64,000 nt of DNA from Nelumbo lutea (taxonomy: Eukaryota; Streptophyta; Magnoliopsida; Proteales; Nelumbonaceae): positions 81,564,383 through 81,628,382 of the forward strand of contig JAKGHH010000002.1 of NCBI GenBank assembly GCA_022828595.1, read 5' to 3'. Every line of letters starts with the position of its first letter. The first letter of the stretch is position 1. Made by a program: the position numbers and the translations under genes. Below are positions 9,437 through 20,590 of this stretch, one piece after another. The notes beneath the pieces were generated by a model. It ran no database searches, was not told the DNA's origin, and saw only the letters and a list, made by a program, of their open reading frames with translations.

Positions 9437-9940
9437 TAGGGGTGAAAAAAAAAACCGAAAAACTGAATCTACTGAAAGAATCGATCAAAACCAAACCGAA
9501 AAATTGGTTAATCGAATTGATCGGTTCAGTTTTGGTTAACCAATTTAAAAACCGGCGGTTAACCGAACTGAGCGATATATATGTTTTTGTATATATTCTT
9601 TATATATTTATGTATATTATATATATTATATGTATTTTATATATTATAAATTAATAAATACACATTATATATGTATTTATAATATATTATATATTATTTA
9701 TTATTTAAAATATAATATTTTATATATATTAAAAAAATTATTATATATTTTTATAATAAATATTATAAAGTCAAAAAAACAAAAAAACCAACGAATCGAA
9801 TCGTTGATTAATGAACCGGTCAACCAGTTAACCGATTGGTTTCGATTCGGTTCCGGTTACCAGTTTTCCAAAAACTGGTAATACCGGTTCGGTCCAAAAA
9901 AAAGCCCACGGTTTAGTTACCCGAACCATGAGCACCCCTA
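9437..9940. mobile_element. Non-autonomous hAT element with TAGGGGTG ends
   Basis: A 504-bp element bounded by TAGGGGTG and CACCCCTA. The flanks ATTCTTTT (9429-9436) and ATTCTTTC (9941-9948) are an 8-bp target duplication with one change. Inside, GGTTAACCGAA-type arms in inverted orientation surround an AT-rich centre. The termini and target size match the hAT superfamily. Short reading frames here are incidental. Confidence 0.85.
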
Positions 9941-9985
9941 ATTCTTTCTCACTGTAAGGGCTATAAGGGGAATTGCATCCCCTTC

Positions 9986-10355
9986 GGCTACGTTTGAATG
10001 CGGTGGAAAAATCTATTACGTAAAAGTTAGTCGATGGAAAATTTTATTATGTAAAAGTCCATCGATTAAAATTGTCTAGACTATTGGGAATTTTTTAAAG
10101 TGAGAATGGATGTAAAAGTACATCAATTTTATTGATGTATCATTTACATCGATTAACGATATAAAAGTCAACCAAAAAATAGGATTACATCGATTTTTGA
10201 TGTAATTTTTACATGGGGAACAAATGGTTACAAAAGTGAATTGGTTGTACAGTTTTACATCAGTTCGCTTTTACACTGGAAACAAATAGGTGTAAATGCG
10301 AACCGACGGTTGAAATTTAAATCAATTCACATTGACACCTCAATCAAACGTAGCC
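9986..10355. mobile_element. Tourist-like MITE T4, 370 bp
   Basis: The ends GGCTACGTTTGA and TCAAACGTAGCC are perfect inverted repeats. The flanks TTC (9983-9985) and TTA (10356-10358) are an almost matching three-base target. The interior has short direct and inverted repeats of TGTAAAAGTcCATCGAT type. Confidence 0.75.
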
Positions 10356-10359
10356 TTAG

Positions 10360-12290
10360 CCCCTTACTCATCTCTTAATATAACAAGAAACCCTAATTCC
10401 CTTATTGTTAGATCAAGAGTCACCTTTCACCTCTTAATTTTAATCTTATCACAATCTACAACTTTTAGAAATCACATAGACCGTTGCCTCTCGATCACCT
10501 CATAGTTGGTTATGGGAGGAGCATGAGCAAGAAGTAACTTCTCACACCTTGCAATTAACCTCTATTTTTTCATCTTTTTTGGGTCTAGGGGGCTGGTAGT
10601 GAGCATTATGAGCGAGGAGTAGAGGGTGGGTTTTCATGTAAGGGCAAATTGGCCCTTTTGACCTTTTTGTTACTCATAACAATAAGTCAATGAGGTGATT
10701 TAATTAATAGGGGAAGTCTTAGTCATTTTAGAAAAATGAGGGGAGGTTTTAGTATTTGTCAAAAATCTTAAGGGAGGTTCATAAGTATTAATCCCTAAAA
10801 AAGGTAAGTTGCCAAAACCTCTTTGAAGCTTCTGACTGTTGCTGAAACTTCTCCTGAAGTTTAGTAATTGCAATCACTTCCTCTAAGGTTTTTGATACAG
10901 TTGCAAGTAGACCCTTGTGGGTGAATCTTCTTAAAATAAAAGAAATGAAAATGTTCAAAATACCTATGCAGTTATTATTGAGGCTGGTTTCTACAAAAGA
11001 AAACAATACAAACTTTATGAACAACAAAAATAAAATGAATTTAAAGTTTCAACTTTACCTTTGAGTTATTGATATGAAGGGCAAATTTGAAAAATAAATC
11101 AATTTTAGAAAAGAGATTGTGTAATAATAGGTATGAAGAGAAAACTTGGAAAGTACAATTGTAGAAAAATATAACATTAAGTTGCAAAATTATAAAAATG
11201 ATAAAACAATGGAAAATGCAAAAAAATAAACATAAATTATAGGAAACTTTAAATTATATAATAATAATAATATAACAAAAATTATAGAAAATGAAGAAAA
11301 ATATAGAAAAGCATTGAAAAAATAGAAACTACAAAAAAACAATAAAGTTAGAAAAATACAAAAATTCTGAAAATAGTATAAATTACTAGAAGATATAAAA
11401 ATATGGAAATTAATAAAAATCGCAAAGATCAAACAAACTCAGTAATGATAGTTACCCAATCCTGAACAGATGAATGAGCATGTGCTAGAAGGACACTCAT
11501 GTTATGATAGTTTCCCACTTGGTGCTTTACCTTTGAATCCACCCTCAAATTCTCCTAAATCAAAACTCATTGCTTGTTGTGCGACCCCATTCTAAGTGTA
11601 CATGGATACCATAGCAGCCAAAAAACAATATTTTTGCATTCATGGGAATAATATATCATCAATTTGAATGACTTCATTTTCAACACAAATTTCGTGTATT
11701 TGATTAACACAAAATATTGAGACAAATTACAAAAACAATTTTGTAATACAGAAAAATACAAAGGATTTGAACTCTCTTTGATTTATGCTCTATGACGTGA
11801 GCAACCTCTAGTTAATGGTTGAATTCGGTGAAGACAAGGGCCATTGGTGTGTTTCTTGTACTTCTTGAAGTGGTGATGTAGATTTCATTGAATTTGGTGT
11901 TTGTAAAGAATTGATCTATATTTCTTCACTCCAGGCTTCACACTTGATCGTTGTGAATGATGCTTTTCTAAGAAGGGCTATTTTATAGTGGCTTGATCTT
12001 TTTTGGAGAGTTTGAATCCAAGTGTGGTGTAGAGAACTAAGAAGCTTTTCCTTTATTTCTTCTATCTTGATCTTAAAGTTGTTGGAGTTTGTAAGAGCTT
12101 GTGATTGCTTATAATGCTCAAGTATTGATGTGTGAGAGCTTTTTGCAATGTGAGTGCTAAAAAATAAGGCTCTTTCTCTATAAACAAGCTATTTATAGCC
12201 AAGGATTAGGACTACCACGTCAACCCACTTTGCAAACCAATCCCATGTGAGTGGGGTATTGAATTAGGGTTAACTCCCAACATGCACTAT
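10360..12290. other. Anonymous intergenic DNA
   Basis: Nearly 2 kb with no supported gene. Minus-strand frames near 10,788-11,761 are low-complexity (Phe/Ile/Leu/Tyr-rich) products of AT-rich DNA. No transposon termini were identified. Confidence 0.4.
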
Positions 12291-12296
12291 TATGTA

Positions 12297-12415
12297 GGAG
12301 TCAGTTTGGAAGGAGTACAAGTGCAAATATGTACAGTTTAAATACATGTAAATTAATATAAAATATAAGATATGAACTCTACATATTTGCATTTATACTA
12401 TTTCCAAACTAAGCC
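12297..12415. mobile_element. Short Tourist-like MITE, copy P9
   Basis: It begins GGAGTCAGTTTGGAAGGAGT, ends with the complementary TTTCCAAACTAAGCC, and is flanked by GTA (left) and TTA (right). It is the same family as the train at 2.5-4.0 kb. Confidence 0.75.
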
Positions 12416-12639
12416 TTACATCTTATTATCAATGTAAATATGCATTGGCCTATCATTTGTCAATACATAAATGTAATGTTGCCAAACCCAGGCAAAAGTA
12501 AATCAGAGTGCAAATTTACCATGAACCAAGATTTACACTTTTTTTGTATCGTTTCCAAGTGCAAATTGAGCGAAAATATTGAATTCTATAAAATTACAAA
12601 AACTAATAAACAAAGAAGGCAGAATTCTGAAGCTACAAT

Positions 12640-12940
12640 ATTCAACCTCTTCTCTTTTTGATAAAAATACTCAACATCAGATTAAGGTTGGGGGGAGGTG
12701 AATAAACAGGGCCATCGTTGCTTGGTTTGAAGCGATCAACCATCAGGAGAATGAGAGATAAAGTGAGGAAAACTCGAAATATTAATAGTTGATGGGTTAT
12801 CCGTTGGATAACCATGACCCAACCCAATAAATGTTCCTTTGTTGGGTTACCCAACCCACAATTGGCCCGGGAATATGTGATTACAACCCAACCCGCTAAT
12901 TAATGGGTGGGTTGGAAAATTGTCACGCCTAATTGCAAAT
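12640..12940. other. Anonymous DNA rich in GGGTT/AACCC words
   Basis: Blocks of ACCCAACCCA and TGGGTTGG in both orientations resemble the arms of hAT-type non-autonomous elements seen elsewhere in the window. Termini could not be set. No gene is supported. Confidence 0.35.
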
Positions 12941-13009
12941 ACCAAACTTCAAAAAATGTTTAGTAATAACCAAGGGAGATTTTGGCCATTTATCTAAATA
13001 AATAAAATA

Positions 13010-13345
13010 GGGTAATTTATTAGAATATTCTTATAATTTCGTTGATTTACTTAAATTTGTCTTATAGTTTTTATTTTATTAAAACACCCCTATAATGTAT
13101 AATTTATTTATTTAATCGATCTTTTATTAAGAAATATTTGTATTGCCTATTAAAACAGTAACATGATCACCAAAATGATTAGATGCATGGCCCATGATTG
13201 CTTATTTCAAAATACGTCTAACACTTATTTGTGGAGAAAACAAAACTGTTCAAAATAGTGCTAAGTAGAGTAGTTGTTATATGATTACTTAAAAGTAATT
13301 GTCAAAAAATAATGGGTATGTTTAAGTAATTTACCAATTCTGCAA
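13010..13345. mobile_element. MITE family L, copy 2
   Basis: The left part GGGTAATTTATTAGAATATT, followed by TTTACTTAAATTTGTCTTAT, matches the complement of the right arm of the element at 6322-6772. The right part (GTTTAAGTAATTTACC) is its shortened inverse. The ends are approximate. Confidence 0.45.
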
Positions 13346-13374
13346 GGGTTCGGACGCTAGCGCTGCCCGCTGCC

Positions 13375-13539
13375 CTAATAAAATATTAGTCCGCCATTTT
13401 AGCTTTCTCTTTCATTTTTAAATTTTGTTTTTGTCGCACTGAAATCCAGTTTAAAAGATCCGGTTCACGACTTAAGTCTTCATCATCACTCCCAATTTTC
13501 ATTGTTCGAACAAGGAGCACGGTAGATTGTTCGTTGATG
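13375..13539 (+). promoter_or_regulatory. Candidate promoter and first 5' UTR exon of the coiled-coil gene
   Basis: After the last MITE the DNA becomes more balanced in composition. A TATA-like AATAAAATATTA (near 13,376) precedes a pyrimidine-rich stretch typical of plant transcription starts, and a strong splice donor (GTTGATG|GTAAGA) lies at 13,539/13,540. It would join the acceptor at 16,044 ahead of the start codon. This is inference only; transcripts are needed to place the start. Confidence 0.3.
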
Positions 13540-16044
13540 GTAAGAATTGGCGATACTTCTGCTACCATTTTTTTTCTTCAGTTTACCTGAAATTTCGGGT
13601 CTCTAGTTCCTTTCAAATTTCGAAAATCCCGATAAATTCGCCGGCTCTTCAACGGTACTTTTTCCTAGAAGGAATTTTTTTGGTGCTTGCGCTATTCGGT
13701 GTAAATTAATCTTTTCTTTTAAGGATTAGAATTGACTTCTGGGTTTTCTGAGACAGAGAAGAATTGAAAAATTTTGTAAGGAGTTCTTTCACTTCTATCT
13801 TGCATTGCTTGTTTAGCTTTGGTATTATTTTTTGGGTTTATTCGTCTCTTGGAGGTTGAATTTTTATCCCCCGAGAAGGGAAATAAACTCTCTGGAAGTG
13901 AAATGTCTTACCAAAAAAAGAAAAAAGAATCAAAATTTAAAATAGTCAGATGTTTGTGAGGTTTTGCATAATTCTATCTACTAGGATTTTGTTTTATTTT
14001 GATTTCGGGCAATTTTCAATGTTTTAGTTTAGTGAATTCACTTTTCGTGATATTTCTTAGCGTTTCTTGAAACGGGCAATGACTAATGGTGGGGAGGGAG
14101 GTATTGAGGGTTTAAGGAGAAAGGAGATGTAGAAAAAGGAGGAGCGTGTTTTGATGATATTCTACTTGTTAAGCTCAAGTTTCATGGGGACCTTCTTCCG
14201 GATTCCCTTCGATGAAATCAAGGGTTGCTGTCTCTATTCTGTTTTATTAGATTTTGTCAGAGTACGTTTTCTCAGCTACTGTTTTCACCAAGTTCTCTTT
14301 CTTTATTTTCTTTTATGATTTCTCAGTTTCTTACGTTTATAGAGTTGCTTCTCTGAAACGCTTGTACGTTACCTCTAAATCTAAAAGTTGCTTGAGTTCA
14401 GCTTCTCTTTTCTTTCTCTCATGGAAGTTCTTTCTAATTCTGTTTATCAATGTAATTTCATTTTTATCCTTGACATATCTAAAGAGTTTACTTTCTTTTG
14501 TTTGCCATTTCTCTGTTTAGATATCGAGAATACTCTGAGAAGGAATACGGGTTCCATTATTTATAATTGTTTTTTTTTTTCTTTTTAAATCTTGTATTGC
14601 ATCAAGGGTCTGTAATCCCGAGTAGAGCTTTTTGGGTTTCTTTTTAGTTTCTTTTGGAGTTGTTATTGCTTTTCCGTTATGGGTTTCTCTTATTTATGGT
14701 CAACATTTTTTTTAACAGAACTTCATTTCATTTCTGGTTATAAACTTTGTACATCAGTTCCCATATGTGGGATACATATATTTACATCAGATCCCCTTTT
14801 GCATGCACCATAGGCCAAAAGAAGAGCTAACAAGGTCGGAGATCTATTTACATTAATACTTATCGAAATGTGTTAAAGGATTAGACACAGCATCACGAAG
14901 AGGTAGTTCAATCCATGTGCAGGAACTGTGGTTGTCCTTTAGGTTATTTTCTATGTTAGCAGCATCAGGAAAGACTTGTAACCTTCTAAAGTTCCTGTTG
15001 GCTGCTTGTTGAAGACCCCTGATAACTGCAAACCATTCTAAGTCAGTACTTCTGCAGCCTTGCATGTTTTCCTTATGTAACAAATAACATTGTTATTTCT
15101 TTCTGGAGTTTATGCACCCAGTTGCAGATCTTCTTGTAACAGGGTCATATGATCCATCCACGTGAATGTAAGCATCAAGATTATTGATTATGCTAGTTGC
15201 AGATTTGGTGAGCACATCAGAGCTGTTTAATTGATAAACAACAGGATTGTTAGGCTCAGAGTTCTCCCAGATGAAAGAATTTACTTTTTGAATAACTTCC
15301 AAGTGACTATGCCTGTCATTATGTAGCGTATTATTCCTTTCATCCTTAATTAGTCTTAGCGGCACAATAAACTTGGCCACTAGTGATTGTTTCTCAACCC
15401 TTTCTGTGTTGAAGCTTGTCCGCCTACCATTCTTCCATTATCAGATGGATAGGTTTATTCCCCACTCTATCCGGATTAATACCAATTCTGGCTGCTAATT
15501 TCATATACCTGTAAGACCTTATTTCAATTTAGTGGATTTTTTTTAGAATTTTTGATGGATGAAAAATTAAAAAAAATTCTCTGGGTCTATTTCAATGAGA
15601 ATGAGGAATGGGCCCAAGGCAGAAATGAAGCATTCCCGTGGCACTAAAAAAATTGTGTCCTGGCAGAACTCACAAGGGCTATCACCTTCTACACCAACTT
15701 GAACGATGGCCTTCTTGCAAGGGTTCTCTCCTTCCCCTCTCTGGCAGCCATCATCATCATCATTAGTTCTTATTCTTTTGATTTTTGGGCTTCTTGTTGT
15801 TGGCTATACCCATTTCTTCCTCAGCTTCCTAGTTATTGTTGTACCCACACCATGGATCTATTATTTAGTATGTACCTTCTTTTTCCTGTTTCTGTCATAA
15901 TTTAAACACATAATTAATTGAGGATTTCAAAGTTTCTGATTAGAGCATGATGTATTGTAGTTTTGGGAGCACAATTTTCACTCTTATTCTCTCTTTCTCG
16001 TTGTTTCTATTAATCTTGTTAATGCTATGCTTTTTATTTTTCAG
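13540..16044 (+). other. Putative 5' leader intron region
   Basis: T-rich plant intron-like DNA. It carries a minus-strand RNase H-like gene remnant (14,853-15,380) and ends in a pyrimidine tract and CAG acceptor at 16,042-16,044. The upstream donor is uncertain, so the intron extent is tentative. The Phe/Ser/Leu-rich frames on the plus strand (14,254-14,588, 15,699-15,905) are composition artefacts. Confidence 0.35.
14853..15380 (-). pseudogene. RNase H-like domain remnant (LINE or retrogene fragment)
   Basis: Two adjacent minus-strand frames separated by one stop (near 15,090) read through as one protein of about 170 residues. It contains the phrase AYIHVDGSYDPVTRRSATGC and, further on, LEWFAVIRGLQQAANRNF and VFPDAANIENNL. 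This is the layout of the plant RVT_3-type RNase H domain: a first Asp in VDGSYD, a central Glu and a later Asp. Such domains end plant LINE ORF2 and also occur alone. The stop and missing flanks make it a pseudogene. It lies antisense in the leader intron of the host gene. Confidence 0.55.
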
Positions 16045-16153
16045 GAGAATATCCTGTTTAGAGCTTGGTAGTACGGTGAAGATTGTAAGAGAGATTTTGC
16101 ATCTTCCAAGAATATTTGTTTTATATCTATAAATTCCAACCGAGGATTTATAG
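16045..16153 (+). other. 5' UTR segment preceding the start codon
   Basis: A T-rich tract and CAG at 16,042-16,044 form a good acceptor. The 109 bases that follow lead to the ATG at 16,154. An in-frame TAG at 16,151-16,153 stands directly before the start codon, so translation cannot begin further upstream in this frame. Confidence 0.5.
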
Positions 16154-16518
16154 ATGAAGAAGTTGTTCTTTTTCAGATCTTCTACATCCATCAATGGGAA
16201 CAAAAATTCTGTTCCTCCAGAACCAACTGATGAGAAAGTTTATTGGGAGACTTTGGAAAATGGAATTAACAATGAAGTCAATGATAAGGTTGTGAGAAGA
16301 ACAAAGAACCCCAAGGTTAAACCTCAAAAACAGTTCTCTGGAAGCCCAAACTCTGAAACTAGTCCAGGACTATCAAGTCTTAGAAGAAGCAGGTCATATT
16401 CATCAGCTACTTCTTACAGCGGCAGTTCGGGAGAAAGAAATTTGACTTGTATAAGTCCCAGTAGATCTCCTTTAACTAGTAGCAACATCATGCCTCTTCC
16501 CTCTGATTATTCTGATAG
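16154..16518 (+). CDS. Coiled-coil protein (DUF7653-like), coding exon 1
   Basis: Encodes residues 1-121 and the first two bases of codon 122. The N-terminus MKKLFFFRSS is a signature that I recall from the plant family annotated as DUF7653 (Arabidopsis At2g39300/At3g55060-like), of unknown function. The exon is Ser/Arg-rich (RSRSYSSATSYSGSS), suggesting an unstructured, phosphorylatable N-terminal region. The donor is TCTGATAG|GTAAGG; a stop lies in frame just inside the intron. The split codon AG|G is rebuilt exactly by the acceptor at 16,662. Intron 1 is 144 bases. Confidence 0.85.
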
Positions 16519-16662
16519 GTAAGGTCTTTAAGTTAGCTGAAGTCCAGCACATTTTGTTTATATCATTAAAATCTGCATTTCTTTTCATGTAAATGGATCT
16601 CCTCATACATAAAAAAAGACAGAAATTTACATTCTTTAACTTTTGGTTTGTATCAGTTGCAG

Positions 16663-18691
16663 GTCCTTCAATCCAGAGAAGCAGTCCAAAGCAACTAGAG
16701 GTGGAGGGGCAGCTACCCAAAAGACACATGGGCAAGAGAATGTTGATTCTCCTTGTTTATCCAGAGATTACCATGAGAACTCTTCTTATGTCTCCAAAGC
16801 AATCCCACTTAGATGTGGGTCCAATCACTTAACTGAACCCTTAACCAAAGTGCTTGACCTCTACATTGATGGAGAGTTGCATAATGAAAGGATCTTAAAG
16901 CCAAGGAACAGTTCTTTTCAAAGGAACCCTCCAGGTACGGGAAATGGTTGTGGTTGGCGACCCCCCCGAGTTCAGTCTACAGCACCGGCTTCACCAACTT
17001 GTAGAAGTAAAGAGAGATCAAGGTCTTATTCATTTGGAGAAATGAGAGACATACATGATGTCTTTCCAACTAGAAATTGGACAAACGGAAAATTTGGGTC
17101 TGAATCTCCACAGGAATTGGCAAAGAATGTGGTCGAAAGATTGTCCTTGGTATTTCCACAGAAACAAGAGGTAAATGCTAGGGATTTCATCCCTGGCATC
17201 CCTACCACTGTGGAAGATGTACTTGAGGACTATTTGGACCCACATCCTACTTCAAGTTCAGATGGGGTTGTCCAGAAAAGTTACCCGTCCACTGGCTGTT
17301 ACAAAATCATCAATGGGGAGGAAATGCCAGGCTTTGAGAAACAATGCCATCTTCTTGGGGATGTTTCAGATGGTCCTTACTCGGTACAGATGGAAGATGA
17401 AGATGTTGAATTACATAGGAAAGCAATAGAAATAGAGGAAAGGTTTTTGCTTTCTTCTGGAGAGCTCGAGCAAGAGCACCTTCTCCAAGATAGTGGGCCC
17501 AGTGCATCTGTTTTGTTTCGGATGATCAGAAATCTCTCCACTGACTGTAAAAATTTGGCTGTTGAGCTCTCTACCCAATTACGGTGTCGAATTACTGATA
17601 GAGCCTCTGCTAAGGAAGCACTTAGAGTTGCAAAGGTTGATTTAGACTCACAGACAAGGCGACTAGAGAAGGAAAAGAATGAATTGCAGGCTGGACTAGA
17701 GAAGGAATTAGACCGAAGGTCCAATGACTGGTCCTGTAGGCTTGAGAAGTACCAGTTAGAAGAGCAGAGGTTACGGGAACGGGTAAGGGAGCTGGCAGAG
17801 CAGAATGTCTCCCTCCAAAGAGAAGTTTCTTCCCTTAGTGGTAAGGAAATGGAGAACAGAAATAGAATTCTGTATTCAGAACAACAGTTAAAGGATCTGA
17901 TGGAAAGAGTGGAACAAGTAAATGAAGAAAACCAGGCTCTTCGGAAAACCCTGTCAGATTTGCAAGAGAAGCTTAGAGTGGTTGATGCAGATAAGAAATG
18001 TATCCAAAGGAACTACAAAGAGAAGGAGAATGAAAACAAGGAGTTGCAGAAAGCTATTACAAGATTACAGAGGACCTGCGCTGAACAAGAGAAGACGATT
18101 GTTGGCTTGCGACAAGGACTTGAAGAAGAAATAAAACGGAAACAATTTTCTGAGGCATTTGATAATCATGTGTTGAAGTTGCAAATGGAACAAGTGAGGT
18201 TGACAGGGGTGGAGCAATTTTTGAGAAAAGAAGTGGAGTCTTATAGGTTTGAAGTTGAGTCCCTTCAACACGAGAATATTAATCTGTTGGACCGCCTGAG
18301 AAGCAGTGGAAATGTGGGTACATCTTCATCTTTCAAGTTAGATCAGGAGCTGTTTGCCAGGATTGATTGCTTACAAAGTAAAGCCCTGTTGTTGCTCAAT
18401 GAGAGCAATCAACTGTGTGTAAAGTTCATGGACTTTGTTAAAGGGAAAAGAGGACAAATTCTTGAAGGCATTGAGAAGGGTCAAGCAGATAAAAGTGGTT
18501 TAGATGATTATTTTGTTGTGGAATCTGATATGAAAGTCCAAAGTTTGAAGAGGGGAACTGAAAATTTGAGAAGAAGTTTGCAGACAATAGCTGAGGTATT
18601 ACATGAGAAGTCCAAATTAACAGCATCAGAATCTCAGTCACAATGCATCGATGATGGTGGGCTGGGGGAATTGAGTGGTCAGGATTTGGAG
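16663..18691 (+). CDS. Coiled-coil protein (DUF7653-like), coding exon 2 (main body)
   Basis: Encodes residues 122-798 of a predicted 972-residue protein. Residues about 122-380 are Ser/Pro-rich and probably disordered, with a second SRSYSFGE motif near residue 247. From about residue 388 (ELEQEHLLQDSGPSASVLFR) the chain becomes helical. Between about 438 and 670 it is a heptad-rich coiled coil full of Glu, Lys, Gln and Leu (KLEKEK, REVSSLSGKEMENR, NEENQALRKTL). A further helical stretch follows to 798. No enzyme motif, signal peptide or membrane segment was seen. The length and the head-rod layout suggest a scaffold or cytoskeleton/membrane-tether role, but the family function is unknown. 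The exon ends in phase 0 at GGAG|GTATGT. The first ATG of the open frame (16,643) lies inside intron 1 and is not the real start. Confidence 0.9.
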
Positions 18692-18836
18692 GTATGTTGC
18701 TGCCCAAGTTACCTTGTTTACCTCAAAGAAAATTGAGCTTAGTTTTCCTAATTAGTAATTCATTTGGAACATGTCATTGATCTTGTTGGTAAATTGTACT
18801 CACAATATTTTCTTAACTTTGGCTTTGCACACAAAG

Positions 18837-19043
18837 GACGATATTGAGTTCATGTTCAAGGAACAAAACCTAATAACAAGGGTATTGAGAGAAAAGTTGT
18901 GTTCCAAAGAGATGGAAATCGAACAGCTGCAAGCTGAAGTAGCAACAGCAGTAAGGAATCATGACATTCTTGGCTGTCAAGTTCAGAATGCACTTGATGC
19001 TCTATCCTCTATGGGATACAAGATGAAGGATCTTGAACTTCAG
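18837..19043 (+). CDS. Coiled-coil protein (DUF7653-like), coding exon 3
   Basis: Encodes residues 799-867, starting DDIEFMFKEQNLITRVLREK and ending MKDLELQ. It is continuous coiled-coil sequence in phase 0 on both sides. The acceptor is CACAAAG|GAC and the donor is CTTCAG|GTGAGC. Intron 2 before it is 145 bases. The intron after it is 23.5 kb because of transposon insertions. Confidence 0.88.
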
Positions 19044-19049
19044 GTGAGC

Positions 19050-20590
19050 ATGTGATTTTTTACCAGTTGAGCATTAAGTTAATCATTTAATTTTTTTCTG
19101 GCTATAATCTTAATAGACTGGGGCTCTTCAAATGTTCATACTTCATACATGTATGATGATTTATGGGTAGTACATTCTGCATAATGTTTACATGTGATTT
19201 TTCTTTTTAATGGGTTACAGGTATGCTGAAACAATAGAAGAAAGGACAATAAAAACAGAAGTATAAATCTCTATAAAGTTACCTCCTCTAGTGTCATCCT
19301 TAACCAATTGGAATATTTTGCTGAGGGAGTCATAGGGATTTAATATGATTTATGTCTTGATTGGAAAAAAGTGGAGATCAAGCAGTTTTTATATGCTTAT
19401 CTCTCATATTTAATCAGGCAGGGAGCTGCAAATTATACTTAGACCCCTATACTGTGAAAAATTACAAAATTGGCCACACCATTTTTCTGTTTTGAAAGCA
19501 AAAACCAAGAGAGAGATGTGAGGGGTTGGTAGTCATGGTGATGGTAGTAGAGGAGAGTATCTGCTTGTGATGGGTAAAGGTGACAAATGAAAATAAAGAA
19601 CTGGTGGTGGGGGCAATGGTAAAGGTGGAGAGTGGAGGTGAATGGACTGATTAGTTCACTCATAGGCCCAAGTCTCTAGGTTGAGTATCTCATGAACCAG
19701 ATTAGTTGAACCCTTGGTACACCATGAAAATAACTGACTAAGCTTAAGGGACCATTACGTTTGTCTAGATATTGGGTTTATGTGATACATCACTTGGTTT
19801 TGTCACACAGTTCAATTTTCCCAAATTGATATGTATCTGTTTGTAAAGTTGATTTGGGATGTTGTATAATGTTCATCATGTACAATATCAAATTGCAATT
19901 GGTTTGCGTCAAAGAAGTTATTTTTAAATACCCAACTAATAATTGTTAACAATATATAATGTTCTTGTATTTTTAGTTTAATTTATTGTTGGGATTGAAT
20001 TAAAATCGAATAGATTTTTTTTTCTTAATTAGAAGTGGTATTTAGAATGAAAGGTACTTTTCACAATTATTATTGGGTATTGTTGTAATTATTTGTCTTT
20101 CCCATTACATATTGTGGAAAACTCCAAAAGAATATTAGAAAGATCTTAAATAAAGAAGGGAAGTGATTCAGTCAAGATAGAAAGCAAGACGAGAGAAAAA
20201 GGAAGAAGAAAGTAGAAGAAAAGGGGTCTTCAAGAGAAAGATTTGAACTGTTTTTCTCTCTTGTCGACCCTTTGCTTATTAAGCTTCCAACAAGTGTCAG
20301 AAATTACAAAACTGCCCTCCATAAGTTGCATGTAACAATTAGACTAAAAAAATAAAGAGAAAAAGAAGGGATGAATGTCATGGAACAATTCAAAGACTTG
20401 GTTAATTCAAGCATTAAGGTTAAATGAAAATTTAGGAAGAGCACACAAGTTAAGGATAAAGATGGAGGGAAAAATCACTACAACCATGAAAAGAAGAGGA
20501 AGTACCATTAACTATAATAATTGCTTGAGATGGAGATGATCTTGAAAAGGAAGAAAACACACTTGAAGACCTGATCATATGATTAGAGGT
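19050..20590 (+). other. Anonymous intronic DNA
   Basis: T-rich in places, with no domain, no transposon termini that I could pair and no RNA gene. The minus-strand frame at 19,439-19,663 is His/Ser-rich and looks incidental. Confidence 0.45.

Noticed and set aside
14254..14588. Phe/Ser-rich plus-strand frames as membrane protein genes
   Set aside because: They are T-rich intron-like DNA. The residues follow base composition, there is no start context or homology, and the frames overlap each other.
15699..15905. Small hydrophobic protein upstream of the host gene (upstream ORF)
   Set aside because: Two overlapping frames in T-rich DNA without conservation evidence. It could be a 5' UTR exon, but nothing in the sequence proves it.
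16643..16662. ATG at 16,643 as the start of a separate 697-residue gene
   Set aside because: These bases are the end of intron 1. The true acceptor at 16,662 rebuilds codon 122 from exon 1, and the DUF7653-like N-terminus is encoded at 16,154.
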